35,003 bases of DNA from a virus. The position numbers and the translations under genes were made by a program. Position 1 is the first letter of the stretch. Each line of letters starts with the position of its first letter. Below the pieces are notes generated by a model that worked only from the letters and a program-made list of their open reading frames with translations, made no database searches and was not told the DNA's origin. The stretch covers positions 1-35,003 of IMG/VR virus record IMGVR_UViG_3300025133_009203. One strand, 5' to 3'. Positions 1 through 6,599 of the stretch are shown piece by piece.

Positions 1-25
1 ATGAGTTCGGATACGATAAGGTATG

Positions 26-62
26 TTGACAATGTACACACACCTCTATATTTGTTTATAAT
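26..62 (+). promoter_or_regulatory. Possible promoter of the tRNA-Thr gene
   Basis: A perfect TTGACA lies at 26-31. TATAAT occurs at 57-62 and again, overlapping, at 62-67, just before the tRNA. TTGACA is too far (25 bases) from the first TATAAT for a standard sigma-70 promoter. It could pair with a weak TATTTG at 49-54, or the -35 could be TACACA at 35-40 (16-base spacer). A promoter here is likely, but its exact boxes are uncertain. Confidence 0.4.
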
Positions 63-71
63 ATAATGTAT

Positions 72-147
72 GCCACCGTAGCTCAGTTGGCAGAGCAGCT
101 GATTTGTAATCAGCAGGTCGTAGGTTCGAATCCTATCGGTGGCTCCA
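72..147 (+). tRNA. tRNA-Thr (anticodon UGU)
   Basis: A full cloverleaf can be folded. The acceptor stem pairs GCCACCG (72-78) with CGGTGGC (137-143), followed by T and an encoded CCA (145-147). The anticodon stem GCTGA/TCAGC (98-102/110-114) encloses loop TTTGTAA with anticodon TGT at 105-107, which reads ACA threonine codons. The T-loop GGTTCGAATCC is canonical. ACA is a natural codon for an AT-rich phage, so the gene probably supplements the host tRNA pool. It is the only tRNA seen in the window. Confidence 0.97.
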
Positions 148-169
148 TACAAATCAAGATAAGATAAAG

Positions 170-331
170 ATGGGAATGATGTTTCAAACAAAAGATACTT
201 TAATTCGTCCAAGCTGGAAAGAAGTTGGAATTTGGATTGGTATGCTTTTAATTATTATTTCAACAATGGTATTAGTGTGGATAGGAGATTCAAACTTGTA
301 TATAGGTGCCCAGAGTGCGGAGCTCCCGTAA
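170..331 (+). CDS. Possible small single-pass membrane protein
   Basis: A 53-codon frame starts at ATG 170 (alternatives ATG 176 and 179) and ends at TAA 329-331. The product has a polar N-terminus followed by one strong hydrophobic stretch, roughly residues 19-38 (VGIWIGMLLIIISTMVLVWI), as expected of a transmembrane helix. It overlaps the start of the next gene in another frame. No good ribosome-binding site is visible; only the purine stretch AGATAAAG precedes ATG 170. It sits upstream of the endolysin, where small holin- or antiholin-like proteins are common, but it has no recognisable family. The clean hydrophobic segment is the main reason to think it is real. Confidence 0.35.
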   Translation: MGMMFQTKDTLIRPSWKEVGIWIGMLLIIISTMVLVWIGDSNLYIGAQSAELP

Positions 332-561
332 TTTGGTCGCTTAACAATCCTATAGCCGGAGCAACGTCTTCTACGCGATGTGCAAATAACATGACTGTGT
401 CTAGAATTGATTGGAAGTCAGAAGCTGCAACATTTTGCTACTGGGCAGGAATCGCTCGCAGAGAGAAAAATGGTGATGTCAAGCTTTTTTATAATGACGG
501 AATTACTCTTCTTAATCCCTTTTATAAATCTTTAGATATTTATAGTAAGAGGAAAAAGTAA
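232..561 (+). CDS. Zinc-ribbon-like hypothetical protein
   Basis: The product contains CPECGAPV followed by two further spaced cysteines (RCANN and TFCYW), a CxxC...C...C layout that suggests a small zinc-binding fold. The longest frame starts at TTG 232. GTG 277, just before the motif, would give a shorter protein (VDRRFKLVYRCPECG...) and a smaller overlap with the membrane ORF at 170-331, but neither start has a convincing Shine-Dalgarno sequence. The stop TAA overlaps the endolysin ATG by one base, so the two are probably translationally coupled. Function is unknown. Confidence 0.65.
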   Translation: MDWYAFNYYFNNGISVDRRFKLVYRCPECGAPVIWSLNNPIAGATSSTRCANNMTVSRIDWKSEAATFCYWAGIARREKNGDVKLFYNDGITLLNPFYKSLDIYSKRKK

Positions 562-1505
562 TGGATAAAGATTTTTATAATGAGGCATCTGCAAATAAAT
601 TAGGGTGGAAACCATCCTGGTTTGGATGTGACGAATTTGATGTAAGGCTTGTCAAAGCTGTTCAGAAATGGCAAAGAGCAAATGGTCTTACGGGTGACGG
701 TCTTGTTGGCCCAATGACGTATAGGAGAGTCTGGACAGATAGAGAAGCTAATATTTCTTCATATGTGCCCAGACCATCTGCCATTCAAGGTCAATCAGAC
801 AAACATATTGTTCATAATGGACAATTTTTTCCAATTGAGTGGGACAAAGTTATTCTTTGGGATGAACCCCTCGGGCTAAAATCTAAGAAGGGGTGCTATA
901 CGGACTATTCTGGCAAGCCAGATCGTAAGCCCACAATGTTTGTAAATCACTGGGATGTATGCCTTAGTGCAGAATCATGCTCACGAGTTCTTAATAGTAG
1001 GGGAATTTCAGTTCACTTTTGTTTAGATAACGATGGAACGATATACCAACTTCTAGATACACAGCACAAGGCATGGCATGCTGGAATCAGCAATAATGTT
1101 GGAGGAAATCCCAAAGGGATAGGAATTGAGATCTCAAATGCGTATTATCCAAAATACCAAGACTGGTATGTTAGAAACGGATTTGGAGAAAGACCGTTGC
1201 AAGAGAATGGGCTAGTTCATGGAAGAACTCTCGATCCATTTTTATGGTTCTATCCCGTTCAGATCGAAGCGCTAAAGGCTCTCTGGAAGGCAATTCATAT
1301 TGGTATTGGAATACCTCTATCATATCCAGAAAAATCTGATGGTAGTTTTTCTACAACAGTTCACAAAGACTGTGAACGTGGTACGTTTAATGGATTTTGC
1401 AATCATTATAATTTCACAAAAGGAAAGATTGATTGTGCAGGGCTGGATGTTCCCGAGCTGCTAGAAGAAATCAAACAATCACCGCTCTACTGTCTAGATA
1501 GATAG
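561..1505 (+). CDS. N-acetylmuramoyl-L-alanine amidase (endolysin)
   Basis: This is a cell-wall lytic enzyme that would cut the amide bond between muramic acid and the stem peptide at the end of infection. Residues about 10-58 resemble a peptidoglycan-binding domain (KAVQKWQRANGLTGDGLVG). Residues about 125-295 fit the amidase_2/T7-lysozyme fold: zinc ligands are likely His130 (VNHWD), His282 and Cys292 (TKGKIDCAG), with the conserved AWHAG at about 172-175 and GIGIEI after it. No signal peptide is present, so release probably depends on a holin. The start ATG overlaps the stop of the upstream zinc-ribbon gene by one base. The domain order (binding domain first) is typical of endolysins of phages of Gram-negative hosts. 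Confidence 0.92.
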   Translation: MDKDFYNEASANKLGWKPSWFGCDEFDVRLVKAVQKWQRANGLTGDGLVGPMTYRRVWTDREANISSYVPRPSAIQGQSDKHIVHNGQFFPIEWDKVILWDEPLGLKSKKGCYTDYSGKPDRKPTMFVNHWDVCLSAESCSRVLNSRGISVHFCLDNDGTIYQLLDTQHKAWHAGISNNVGGNPKGIGIEISNAYYPKYQDWYVRNGFGERPLQENGLVHGRTLDPFLWFYPVQIEALKALWKAIHIGIGIPLSYPEKSDGSFSTTVHKDCERGTFNGFCNHYNFTKGKIDCAGLDVPELLEEIKQSPLYCLDR

Positions 1506-1528
1506 AAGGGCTCTTAAAGGAGTTTAAA

Positions 1529-2530
1529 GTGAATTTACTCGAGTACGTGTGGCTTGATGGCAATAAAACACAGAGTGCGAGAAGCAAGATAAAGGTTTTA
1601 CAAGAATGGGACGGATCTTTAGATTCGATTCCAAAGTGGAATTTTGACGGATCATCAACCAATCAGGCACCGGGAGACGATTCAGAAAGACTACTACTGC
1701 CTGTTAGACATTACAAGTTTAGAAATAAGTTCATTGTTCTATGCGAGGTATTTAATCCAGATGGAACATCACATGAAAGCAATACAAGAGCAGAGCTGAG
1801 ATCATTTTTAAATTCTCACCCTGAGCAAGGTTCTTGGTGGGGATTTGAGCAAGAGTATTTCATAGTACAGGATGGAAACCCTATAGGATTTTCTAAGACA
1901 CCTGGGCCACAAGGCCCATACTACTGCAGTGTAGGCGGAGATAAAGCGATAGGCAGGCCGCTTGCTGAGCATCACATGCTTTCTTGCTTGGCAGCCGGCA
2001 TGGAAATAACTGGAATCAATGCCGAAGTTGCTCCATCTCAATGGGAATATCAGTGTTTTTCTAAAGATCCCCTTAAAGCATCTGATGATTTGATAGTATC
2101 AAGGTACATTTTATCTTCGCTAGCTGAAGAGAGGGGCTTAGATATTGACATATCTCCAAAGCCTGTAAAGGGTGATTGGAACGGTTCCGGCTGCCATGCC
2201 AATTTCAGCACCGCAAAGATGAGAGATGAGGGAACCGAGGCATATTTTAAAAAAGTCCTCAGTCGTATGGAGCTTCGTCATGATATTCACATAGAGGGCT
2301 ATGGCGAGCTTAATCATGAAAGGCTGACTGGCCTTCATGAAACACAGGATATCAAAATTTTTAGTTGGGGTGTAGCTGACAGGGGTGCGTCAATAAGAGT
2401 TCCCACTGATACATTTAAGGGTGGCTGGAAGGGGTATCTAGAAGATCGAAGGCCTGCATCCAACTGTGATCCATACACAGTAGTTAGATTAATTTCTGAA
2501 GCTATTGATATAGTTGATGAGAACTTTTAG
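1529..2530 (+). CDS. Glutamine synthetase, type II (eukaryote-like GSII)
   Basis: ATP-dependent ligation of ammonia to glutamate. The start is GTG 1529 behind a good AAGGAG. The 333-residue product matches GSII along its whole length: WNFDGSST (37-44), FEQEY (106-110), TPGPQGPYYC (124-133), NAEV (164-167), GDWNGSGCH (215-223), RLTG (265-268), ADRGASIR (283-290) and EDRRPASN (305-312). These cover the metal, glutamate and nucleotide sites, so it looks catalytically intact. It is a little shorter than typical GSII proteins, with small gaps in the first half. It is not the long GSI type most bacteria use, nor a Pup ligase. It follows the endolysin by 23 bases. A plausible role is nitrogen and glutamine supply for nucleotide synthesis during infection; a role in modifying a phage component cannot be excluded. 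Confidence 0.93.
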   Translation: MNLLEYVWLDGNKTQSARSKIKVLQEWDGSLDSIPKWNFDGSSTNQAPGDDSERLLLPVRHYKFRNKFIVLCEVFNPDGTSHESNTRAELRSFLNSHPEQGSWWGFEQEYFIVQDGNPIGFSKTPGPQGPYYCSVGGDKAIGRPLAEHHMLSCLAAGMEITGINAEVAPSQWEYQCFSKDPLKASDDLIVSRYILSSLAEERGLDIDISPKPVKGDWNGSGCHANFSTAKMRDEGTEAYFKKVLSRMELRHDIHIEGYGELNHERLTGLHETQDIKIFSWGVADRGASIRVPTDTFKGGWKGYLEDRRPASNCDPYTVVRLISEAIDIVDENF

Positions 2531-2540
2531 GAAGGTGTGA

Positions 2541-2591
2541 GTAAAATCTGAAATTTTACATCTCATTTGATTCGTAGTATTAACAAATGAG
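2541..2591 (+). other. Two adjacent perfect hairpins after the glutamine synthetase gene
   Basis: Hairpin 1 pairs GTAAAAT (2541-2547) with ATTTTAC (2553-2559) around a 5-base loop. Hairpin 2 pairs CTCATTTG (2562-2569) with CAAATGAG (2584-2591) around a 14-base loop. They lie in the 111-base gap after the glutamine synthetase stop. No T-run follows, so a classical terminator is unlikely. They may mark an mRNA end-stabilising or processing site. Confidence 0.4.
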
Positions 2592-2641
2592 GTAACATCA
2601 TCCACATTAGATTCATTGATGACGTTCGTGTATTTAAGTTT

Positions 2642-2944
2642 ATGCTTAAAGCTCTTCTAATCATGAATCTCATCGATGCATTCGCTACAATGATATGGGT
2701 AGAGATCGGAGTAGCAGAAGAGGCCAACCCTCTAATGTCGTGGGCGCTTGAAGATGATGTGGGATTTTTTATTCTATCGAAGGTATTTCTTGTAATATTT
2801 TCAGTTTTATTGCTGTGGAGAAGCAGAGAACATAGAATTGCAAGAATTTTAACTGCTCCGGTTTTTTTACTTTATGCATATATTATTAGCATTCATATCT
2901 TTATATTTTTTAGTTTAATTTTTCAAAAGGGATTGTGGCAATGA
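2642..2944 (+). CDS. Small polytopic membrane protein, DUF5658-like
   Basis: The product has about three hydrophobic helices. Its opening pattern NLIDAFATMIWVEIGVAEEANPLM resembles the DUF5658 type of small membrane protein (N-x-x-D...T...G...E-x-NP), whose function is not known. The start ATG 2642 has no clear Shine-Dalgarno sequence; ATG 2663 is an alternative. The reading frame is open back to a stop near 2588-2590, so a non-ATG start further upstream is possible. The stop overlaps the next gene's ATG in an ATGA arrangement, so the two are probably co-translated. Confidence 0.65.
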   Translation: MLKALLIMNLIDAFATMIWVEIGVAEEANPLMSWALEDDVGFFILSKVFLVIFSVLLLWRSREHRIARILTAPVFLLYAYIISIHIFIFFSLIFQKGLWQ

Positions 2945-3327
2945 TTACAATGAATTTTGCAATAACATTTTTTCTTTCAAGCGTGATAGCGTGTGTGTGC
3001 TTTTCACTTGGCAGGATTGTTGGAAAGCTTGATGCTGAACATCTGCAGAAAATAAAAGATCGCTCCAGTAAAGTCGATATAGATCTTTCAAACTTTAGCT
3101 TTAAAGAATATTATGATGATCATCCAGAACCAGACGTAATTGACGCAGAGTTTGAAGATGTAGTATATGATTTACAGGCGTATAAAAAAAAGAAAGACCG
3201 AGAGAGATCAAGTGAAATTAATGCAATTGCAAACTATGAAGTAATGTTTTCTAAAAGAGATGGGCAGTTTATTAAAATGCCCAAAGAAGTTGCAGATCTT
3301 ATAAGACATCTAAAACGAAAATCATAA
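2941..3327 (+). CDS. Membrane-anchored hypothetical protein
   Basis: A single hydrophobic N-terminal segment (about residues 4-24, ITFFLSSVIACVCFSLGRIVG) is followed by a charged cytoplasmic-type tail rich in Lys, Asp and Glu. This is a type seen in spanins and other phage membrane anchors, but no family can be assigned. ATG 2941 forms an ATGA overlap with the previous stop. GTG 2935, two codons earlier, is nearer to AAAAGG and is an equally possible start. Confidence 0.6.
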   Translation: MITMNFAITFFLSSVIACVCFSLGRIVGKLDAEHLQKIKDRSSKVDIDLSNFSFKEYYDDHPEPDVIDAEFEDVVYDLQAYKKKKDRERSSEINAIANYEVMFSKRDGQFIKMPKEVADLIRHLKRKS

Positions 3328-3344
3328 TTATTTGCTCTCTCTGT

Positions 3345-3353
3345 GATATTTAT
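3345..3353 (+). promoter_or_regulatory. ATATTTAT element upstream of gene 3369
   Basis: GATATTTAT lies 15 bases before the ATG at 3369. The identical 9-mer occurs at 23377-23385, also exactly 15 bases before an ATG, and close variants precede 20006 and 27305. It may be the -10-like element of a phage-specific (late) promoter, but AT-rich chance similarity is possible. Confidence 0.3.
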
Positions 3354-3368
3354 ACACGGTAACACACG

Positions 3369-3722
3369 ATGAAAATATCTAGATTAATTCTCAGAAAGCT
3401 TATTTTAAGTGAAGTCAAAAAAACTCTATCAAGAGATCATCTTGTTGAGGGACTAATGGACAAGCTCGCTGCAGTAGGAGCTGATGATCTTGATGATGCT
3501 ATTCAATCTGCTAAAGATGCAGCGGGATCTGACTTTCTTGATGACGTCATTAGAGACACAATAGAGACAGATACCTTTAAAGCTACAATAGAGGAAATGG
3601 ATGACGAAACTATCAAGTCAATTTTTGGAAAACTGAGAGGATCTCTTAGAGGAAGTGCATTGAGCAAGCTTAGGGATAAAATCATAGCAATCAAACCTGG
3701 TCTCAAAAATGAGCTTGAGTAG
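3369..3722 (+). CDS. Hypothetical protein with LRKLI-type N-terminal motif
   Basis: The 117-residue product begins MKISRLILRKLILSEVKK, a basic amphipathic helix ending in an acidic position. It is very similar in pattern to the N-termini of the proteins at 3784 and 4989 although the rest is unrelated. The remainder is acidic and probably helical (VGADDLDDAIQSAKDAAGSD...), with no recognisable domain. The shared N-terminus may be a targeting or assembly signal. The gene stands alone, with short gaps on both sides and a weak ribosome-binding site. Confidence 0.65.
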   Translation: MKISRLILRKLILSEVKKTLSRDHLVEGLMDKLAAVGADDLDDAIQSAKDAAGSDFLDDVIRDTIETDTFKATIEEMDDETIKSIFGKLRGSLRGSALSKLRDKIIAIKPGLKNELE

Positions 3723-3783
3723 AGAAGTTATGAGTAATCTTAGCTCATTGCTGAATAATTAAATAACAGGAGACATAGTCACC

Positions 3784-4266
3784 ATGAAGATAGGCAGAAA
3801 TCAACTTAGAAAAATAATAAAAGAAGAGATTAGAAGAATCATGCTTCATGAACAAACTCTGGATATTGATGCAGGTCCCCAGATACAACTCCCTGAGCCT
3901 ATGTCGGGAGAGCCTATAGTGCAGTCAGCTCAGGCTAAAAATATTCAAGGTAAGGCCCGAAAGCAGCTATCGAGCAAGATGCAGACGCGCTACTCCCAAT
4001 ACAAAAGTAATGAGAATCCGGATGCTAAGGGCAGGATTCAATTTACATTTGATGTAGAGGATAGGCCAGCAGGTGATAAAATATTTTCCCAGATGTCAAA
4101 CGTCAAGATAGATAGCAGTTCTCACGATGAGCTGCGACCCCTGATTGATGGATGGAAAGACGGTGTGGATGACTCTCTGAAGATGCTCTGGAGAGGAACA
4201 TCCCCTGGAGAGGCACCAGTTCCTGCTGGAAAGTATACCATTACACTAGTTTTTACACAGAGTTAA
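3784..4266 (+). CDS. Hypothetical protein with LRKIIKEEI-type N-terminal motif
   Basis: The 160-residue product begins MKIGRNQLRKIIKEEIRRIM, nearly the same as the start of the exonuclease at 4989. After a proline-rich linker (about residues 30-50) there is a mixed alpha/beta region with no recognised family, ending in a strand-like AGKYTITLVFTQ. GGAG at 3769-3772 is a good but slightly distant Shine-Dalgarno sequence. The AT-rich ATAATTAAATAA before it could be part of a late promoter. Function unknown. Confidence 0.7.
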   Translation: MKIGRNQLRKIIKEEIRRIMLHEQTLDIDAGPQIQLPEPMSGEPIVQSAQAKNIQGKARKQLSSKMQTRYSQYKSNENPDAKGRIQFTFDVEDRPAGDKIFSQMSNVKIDSSSHDELRPLIDGWKDGVDDSLKMLWRGTSPGEAPVPAGKYTITLVFTQS

Positions 4267-4278
4267 AAGTCGTACTTA

Positions 4279-4307
4279 GTGTAAAATAATCATTCCTATA
4301 GTATAAT
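4279..4307 (+). promoter_or_regulatory. Promoter: GTGTAAAATA box plus TATAAT
   Basis: GTGTAAAATA at 4279-4288 is followed by a perfect TATAAT at 4302-4307. The same 10-mer with the same start-to-start distance (23 bases) to a perfect TATAAT occurs at 11816/11839 before the DNA polymerase gene. Close variants lie at 8481/8504 and 10262/10285. Transcription would begin near 4314, a few bases before the lipoprotein start codon. Confidence 0.55.
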
Positions 4308-4328
4308 TTCATTATGAGTTATAGGAAT
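4292..4328 (+). promoter_or_regulatory. Hairpin that pairs with the ribosome-binding site of the lipoprotein gene
   Basis: ATTCCTATA (4292-4300) is perfectly complementary to TATAGGAAT (4320-4328), with a 19-base loop. The 3' arm contains the only Shine-Dalgarno-like AGGA before ATG 4330. A transcript reading through from upstream could therefore hide the ribosome-binding site. A transcript started at the TATAAT inside the loop (4302-4307) would lack the 5' arm. Confidence 0.5.
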
Positions 4329-4329
4329 A

Positions 4330-4656
4330 ATGATGATAAATAGAGAAGCTTTAATATCTTTGATTCTTCTAGCTGGATGCTCTGCTGAGAGCATCGAGGA
4401 TAGATTTGTAGAAGTCGATGAACCCATATCATATGGAATCTTCTGCGGACCAGCTGAAGAGGAAAATACAAATTTGAATGTAGAGTCTTTATTTCTTGAT
4501 GACACTATAGTTGATGCAGCACTGTTAGAGACTTATGAGGGTTCGTATCTTATTAATATGGACTCCACAGATGGAAGCGACGTTGAAGGTTTTATAAACA
4601 TTCCGTACTTTGATTGCTCGACATTTGTCGACGTAATATTTCTCTCAGAATATTAG
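4330..4656 (+). CDS. Small lipoprotein
   Basis: The N-terminus MMINREALISLILLAGCSAES is a short lipoprotein signal with lipobox LAGC (Cys at residue 17). The mature product would be an acidic protein of about 92 residues attached to the membrane. Phage lipoproteins of this size include outer-membrane spanins and superinfection-exclusion proteins, but the sequence is not recognisable as either. It has its own promoter and a hairpin over its ribosome-binding site, so it may be expressed at a separate time from its neighbours. ATG 4333 is an alternative start. Confidence 0.65.
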   Translation: MMINREALISLILLAGCSAESIEDRFVEVDEPISYGIFCGPAEEENTNLNVESLFLDDTIVDAALLETYEGSYLINMDSTDGSDVEGFINIPYFDCSTFVDVIFLSEY

Positions 4657-4662
4657 TCTAAT

Positions 4663-4942
4663 ATGAATACTGATTGGACTCCGCCAAGATCGCCCTACAA
4701 TTTAATTCAAGAGCATCTATGGGAAGATCCATGGAAGATATTTTAAAGAAGATGTGCAGATAATGATACAGCCCCTGGGACTGTCAGATAGATGATCTAG
4801 AGCACTTACAATGATGCATGATATAATAATCATGCATCATCGTAGAGACACACCAGAGCTGCTATATGGAATAGGAAAGTATGCTTCTGATGCCTATCGA
4901 ATATTTTGTTTGGGCGGAACAAACACTTCAGTTGAAAACTAA
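4663..4942 (+). pseudogene. Remnant of an MBD4-like DNA glycosylase
   Basis: Two fragments match the glycosylase domain of MBD4, a helix-hairpin-helix enzyme that removes T or U opposite G. Fragment 1 (4663-4746, its own ATG and TAA) reads WTPPRSPYNLIQEHLWEDPW, where MBD4 has [20 protein letters not shown]. Fragment 2, in another frame from about 4748, reads IQPLGLSDR, a stop codon (TGA 4793-4795), SRALTMM..., then LLYGIGKYASDAYRIFC, which matches the MBD4 hairpin LHGIGKYGNDSYRIFC. About 30-40 residues between the fragments are missing, the frame is shifted, and the frame ends at TAA 4940-4942 before the expected catalytic aspartate. The gene is therefore broken at several points. The MBD4 comparison is from memory of the family. 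The 27-residue first fragment might still be translated. Confidence 0.7.
4811..4840 (+). repeat. Perfect 12-bp inverted repeat inside the glycosylase remnant
   Basis: ATGATGCATGAT (4811-4822) pairs perfectly with ATCATGCATCAT (4829-4840) around the loop ATAATA. TATAAT can be read across the arm/loop border (4822-4827). It could be a mutational product of the decaying gene, a regulatory hairpin before the exonuclease gene, or a transcription-pausing site. No T-run follows, so it is not an ordinary terminator. Confidence 0.5.
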
Positions 4943-4988
4943 TAGAATATCACTCTCTTCCTAGATAATTACTATTGAAGGGTTAAGC

Positions 4989-5840
4989 ATGAAGATTACA
5001 AGAAGACAGCTGAGAAGCCTCATTAAAGAAGAAATTGTGAGAGAGTCTCGATATTTTGGAATGTCTGTTCCGCAAGTCCTGGCCTTCTTTGACACATTCA
5101 GTGATAATACATGGATCTTCTTTGACACTGAGACAATGGGATTTAAACCTCATGAGCAGCAGCTCACAGAAATAGGCGCCGTTGCAGTCAATCCTCGTGG
5201 ATGGACGGGAGACCCAGAGATCTTAGGGCAGTTTAATGAAAAGATAACACTGCAGCCAGATACTGTTGAACGGCTAAGGCAGGATAAAGCTCTATCTCCT
5301 GAGGAACGTGCTGCAAGAGGAAGAAGTCTCACGTCACCAGAGATATTATCTATGACAAGATATGGTGAGAGCGGCGGAACCTATAAGGATGAGCAAGAGG
5401 TTTTAGATGGGTTCCTAGCGTTTGTGGATTCATTTCCAAATCCTGTGCTTGTTGCACAAAATGCTTCGTTTGACATGAAGTACATATCTGTTAGATCTGG
5501 AGGAAGACTTGGAAGATATCCAGTTATAGATACTATGAGAATTATGCAGCTATTCCTAATACCAGCACTAAGAGCTATGAGAGATGACGATGGAGATGAA
5601 GAGGCGGGAGAGCTATTGTCTAAAATGAAGAGACGAGGAGGATATTCTGCATCTATGGGAGTTGTTTCTGGAGCATATGGTGTCTCCACAGATGAATGGC
5701 ACAACGCCTTAGCGGATGTAAAGATGCTAATGGCACTATTTCAGCATGTAATTGATTCACTAAGAAAGGGATCGGGTGCTAATATACGATCTGGTCAAGA
5801 GTATGCAATTAAACAAATCACTAGAAGAAACAGGCGATAA
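4989..5840 (+). CDS. DEDDh 3'-5' exonuclease (DnaQ-like) with N-terminal LRSLIKEEI motif
   Basis: DnaQ-fold exonuclease, possibly proofreading or processing DNA or RNA 3' ends. All motifs are visible: FFDTETMG (Asp46, Glu48), QNASFDMKYI (Asp162) and the histidine-type HNALADVKML (His238, Asp243). There is a basic or acidic insertion around 195-220. The first 20 residues (MKITRRQLRSLIKEEIVRES) are not part of the exonuclease fold and match the N-termini of the two upstream unknown proteins. The phage polymerase at 11868 carries no obvious exonuclease domain of its own, so this protein could proofread for it; that link is an inference. It ends two bases before the end of the convergent phosphoesterase gene. 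Confidence 0.88.
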   Translation: MKITRRQLRSLIKEEIVRESRYFGMSVPQVLAFFDTFSDNTWIFFDTETMGFKPHEQQLTEIGAVAVNPRGWTGDPEILGQFNEKITLQPDTVERLRQDKALSPEERAARGRSLTSPEILSMTRYGESGGTYKDEQEVLDGFLAFVDSFPNPVLVAQNASFDMKYISVRSGGRLGRYPVIDTMRIMQLFLIPALRAMRDDDGDEEAGELLSKMKRRGGYSASMGVVSGAYGVSTDEWHNALADVKMLMALFQHVIDSLRKGSGANIRSGQEYAIKQITRRNRR

Positions 5841-5842
5841 GT

Positions 5843-6499
5843 TTATTCGTACTTTCTAAGTCTCGCCACACCATCATTAATTTCAACGTATGTTTGATGT
5901 GTAATCCAATCACCTGAATTGATGTATGTTTTAATCTGTTGATCAGCATCGATCCATATCAATGCTTCAGGATTATGTGTGTGACCCATTACGAAGACAT
6001 CAACATCATCATTGTATTTTAAGATGTTGATTATTGTTCTGAGCTTGTGCTTTTGAATATATCGCTTTGTCCACCATGTTGTGAGATCAAAATCAAATAT
6101 TATTTCTAGAAGGCTTTGCATCATAGATATAAATTTCACAAAAAGCTTTTTGTGAAGCCATCCCTCATCATAAGAATCTCCATGCTCTACTCTAAATCTT
6201 CTTCCGCCTTCGTCAAATTCATATTTGTTGACAAACCTTATCCCCATAATCTTTTTTCCAACAAGGCCGACAAGACTTTCATCATGATTTCCAACAACAT
6301 ATACTACGTCTTTGCTTCGATCTACTGATGACAGTATTTCTATGCATCTTTCTGTAAAGACTGGAATTCTAATAAAGTCTATTATGTCACCAGCTAGAAT
6401 GATCTGATCGTACTCGATTGATTTTAAAAATTCAAGAAGCTGACCAGACCTATAAAATCTGCTGCCAATGTGCGTATCTGATATGATTACTCTTTTCAT
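5843..6499 (-). CDS. Calcineurin-like metallophosphoesterase (LpxH-like)
   Basis: This is the only convincing gene on the minus strand. The 218-residue product has the full two-metal signature: SDTHIGS (N-terminus), GDIIDF, GNHDES and GHTHNP, in the order and spacing of the calcineurin superfamily. The layout resembles UDP-2,3-diacylglucosamine hydrolase (LpxH) and its relatives more than the Mre11 group. The substrate cannot be told: a lipid A precursor, a nucleotide or a phosphoprotein are all possible. The gene converges on the exonuclease gene with only two bases between stops and diverges from the 6600 operon, with a regulatory region in between. Confidence 0.88.
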   Translation of the reverse strand: MKRVIISDTHIGSRFYRSGQLLEFLKSIEYDQIILAGDIIDFIRIPVFTERCIEILSSVDRSKDVVYVVGNHDESLVGLVGKKIMGIRFVNKYEFDEGGRRFRVEHGDSYDEGWLHKKLFVKFISMMQSLLEIIFDFDLTTWWTKRYIQKHKLRTIINILKYNDDVDVFVMGHTHNPEALIWIDADQQIKTYINSGDWITHQTYVEINDGVARLRKYE

Positions 6500-6527
6500 T
6501 GAACAATTCTTTCTATGATGTTATATT
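6499..6527 (+). promoter_or_regulatory. Sigma-70-like promoter of the 6600 operon
   Basis: TTGAAC (6499-6504) and TATATT (6522-6527) are separated by 17 bases. It lies in the divergent 100-base gap and points at the nucleotide-metabolism block. It starts at the first codon of the minus-strand gene. An 18-base palindrome lies downstream at 6561-6578. Confidence 0.4.
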
Positions 6528-6560
6528 ACATCTATAGGTAGGCTATGTATTATTCTAAGA

Positions 6561-6578
6561 GGAATTGAATTCAATTCC
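6561..6578. promoter_or_regulatory. Perfect 18-bp palindrome, possible operator
   Basis: GGAATTGAATTCAATTCC is its own reverse complement over all 18 bases. It lies between the divergent genes, about 33 bases downstream of the candidate -10 and 21 bases before the ATG at 6600. This is a typical place for a dimeric repressor site. As RNA it could only form a tight hairpin with an unstable loop, so a DNA operator is the better guess. Confidence 0.5.
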
Positions 6579-6599
6579 CAACAATAAGGAGAAAATATT

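Noticed and set aside
1-66. Short open frame from an ATG at base 1 to TAA at 64-66
   Set aside because: It encodes only 21 residues, begins at the window edge and overlaps the tRNA promoter. It is likely a fragment or chance frame, and no real start can be judged.
1529-2530. Assignment of the glutamine synthetase as a Pup ligase or GSI
   Set aside because: The WNFDGSST, FSWGVADRGAS and EDRRPASN motifs and the 333-residue length are those of GSII.
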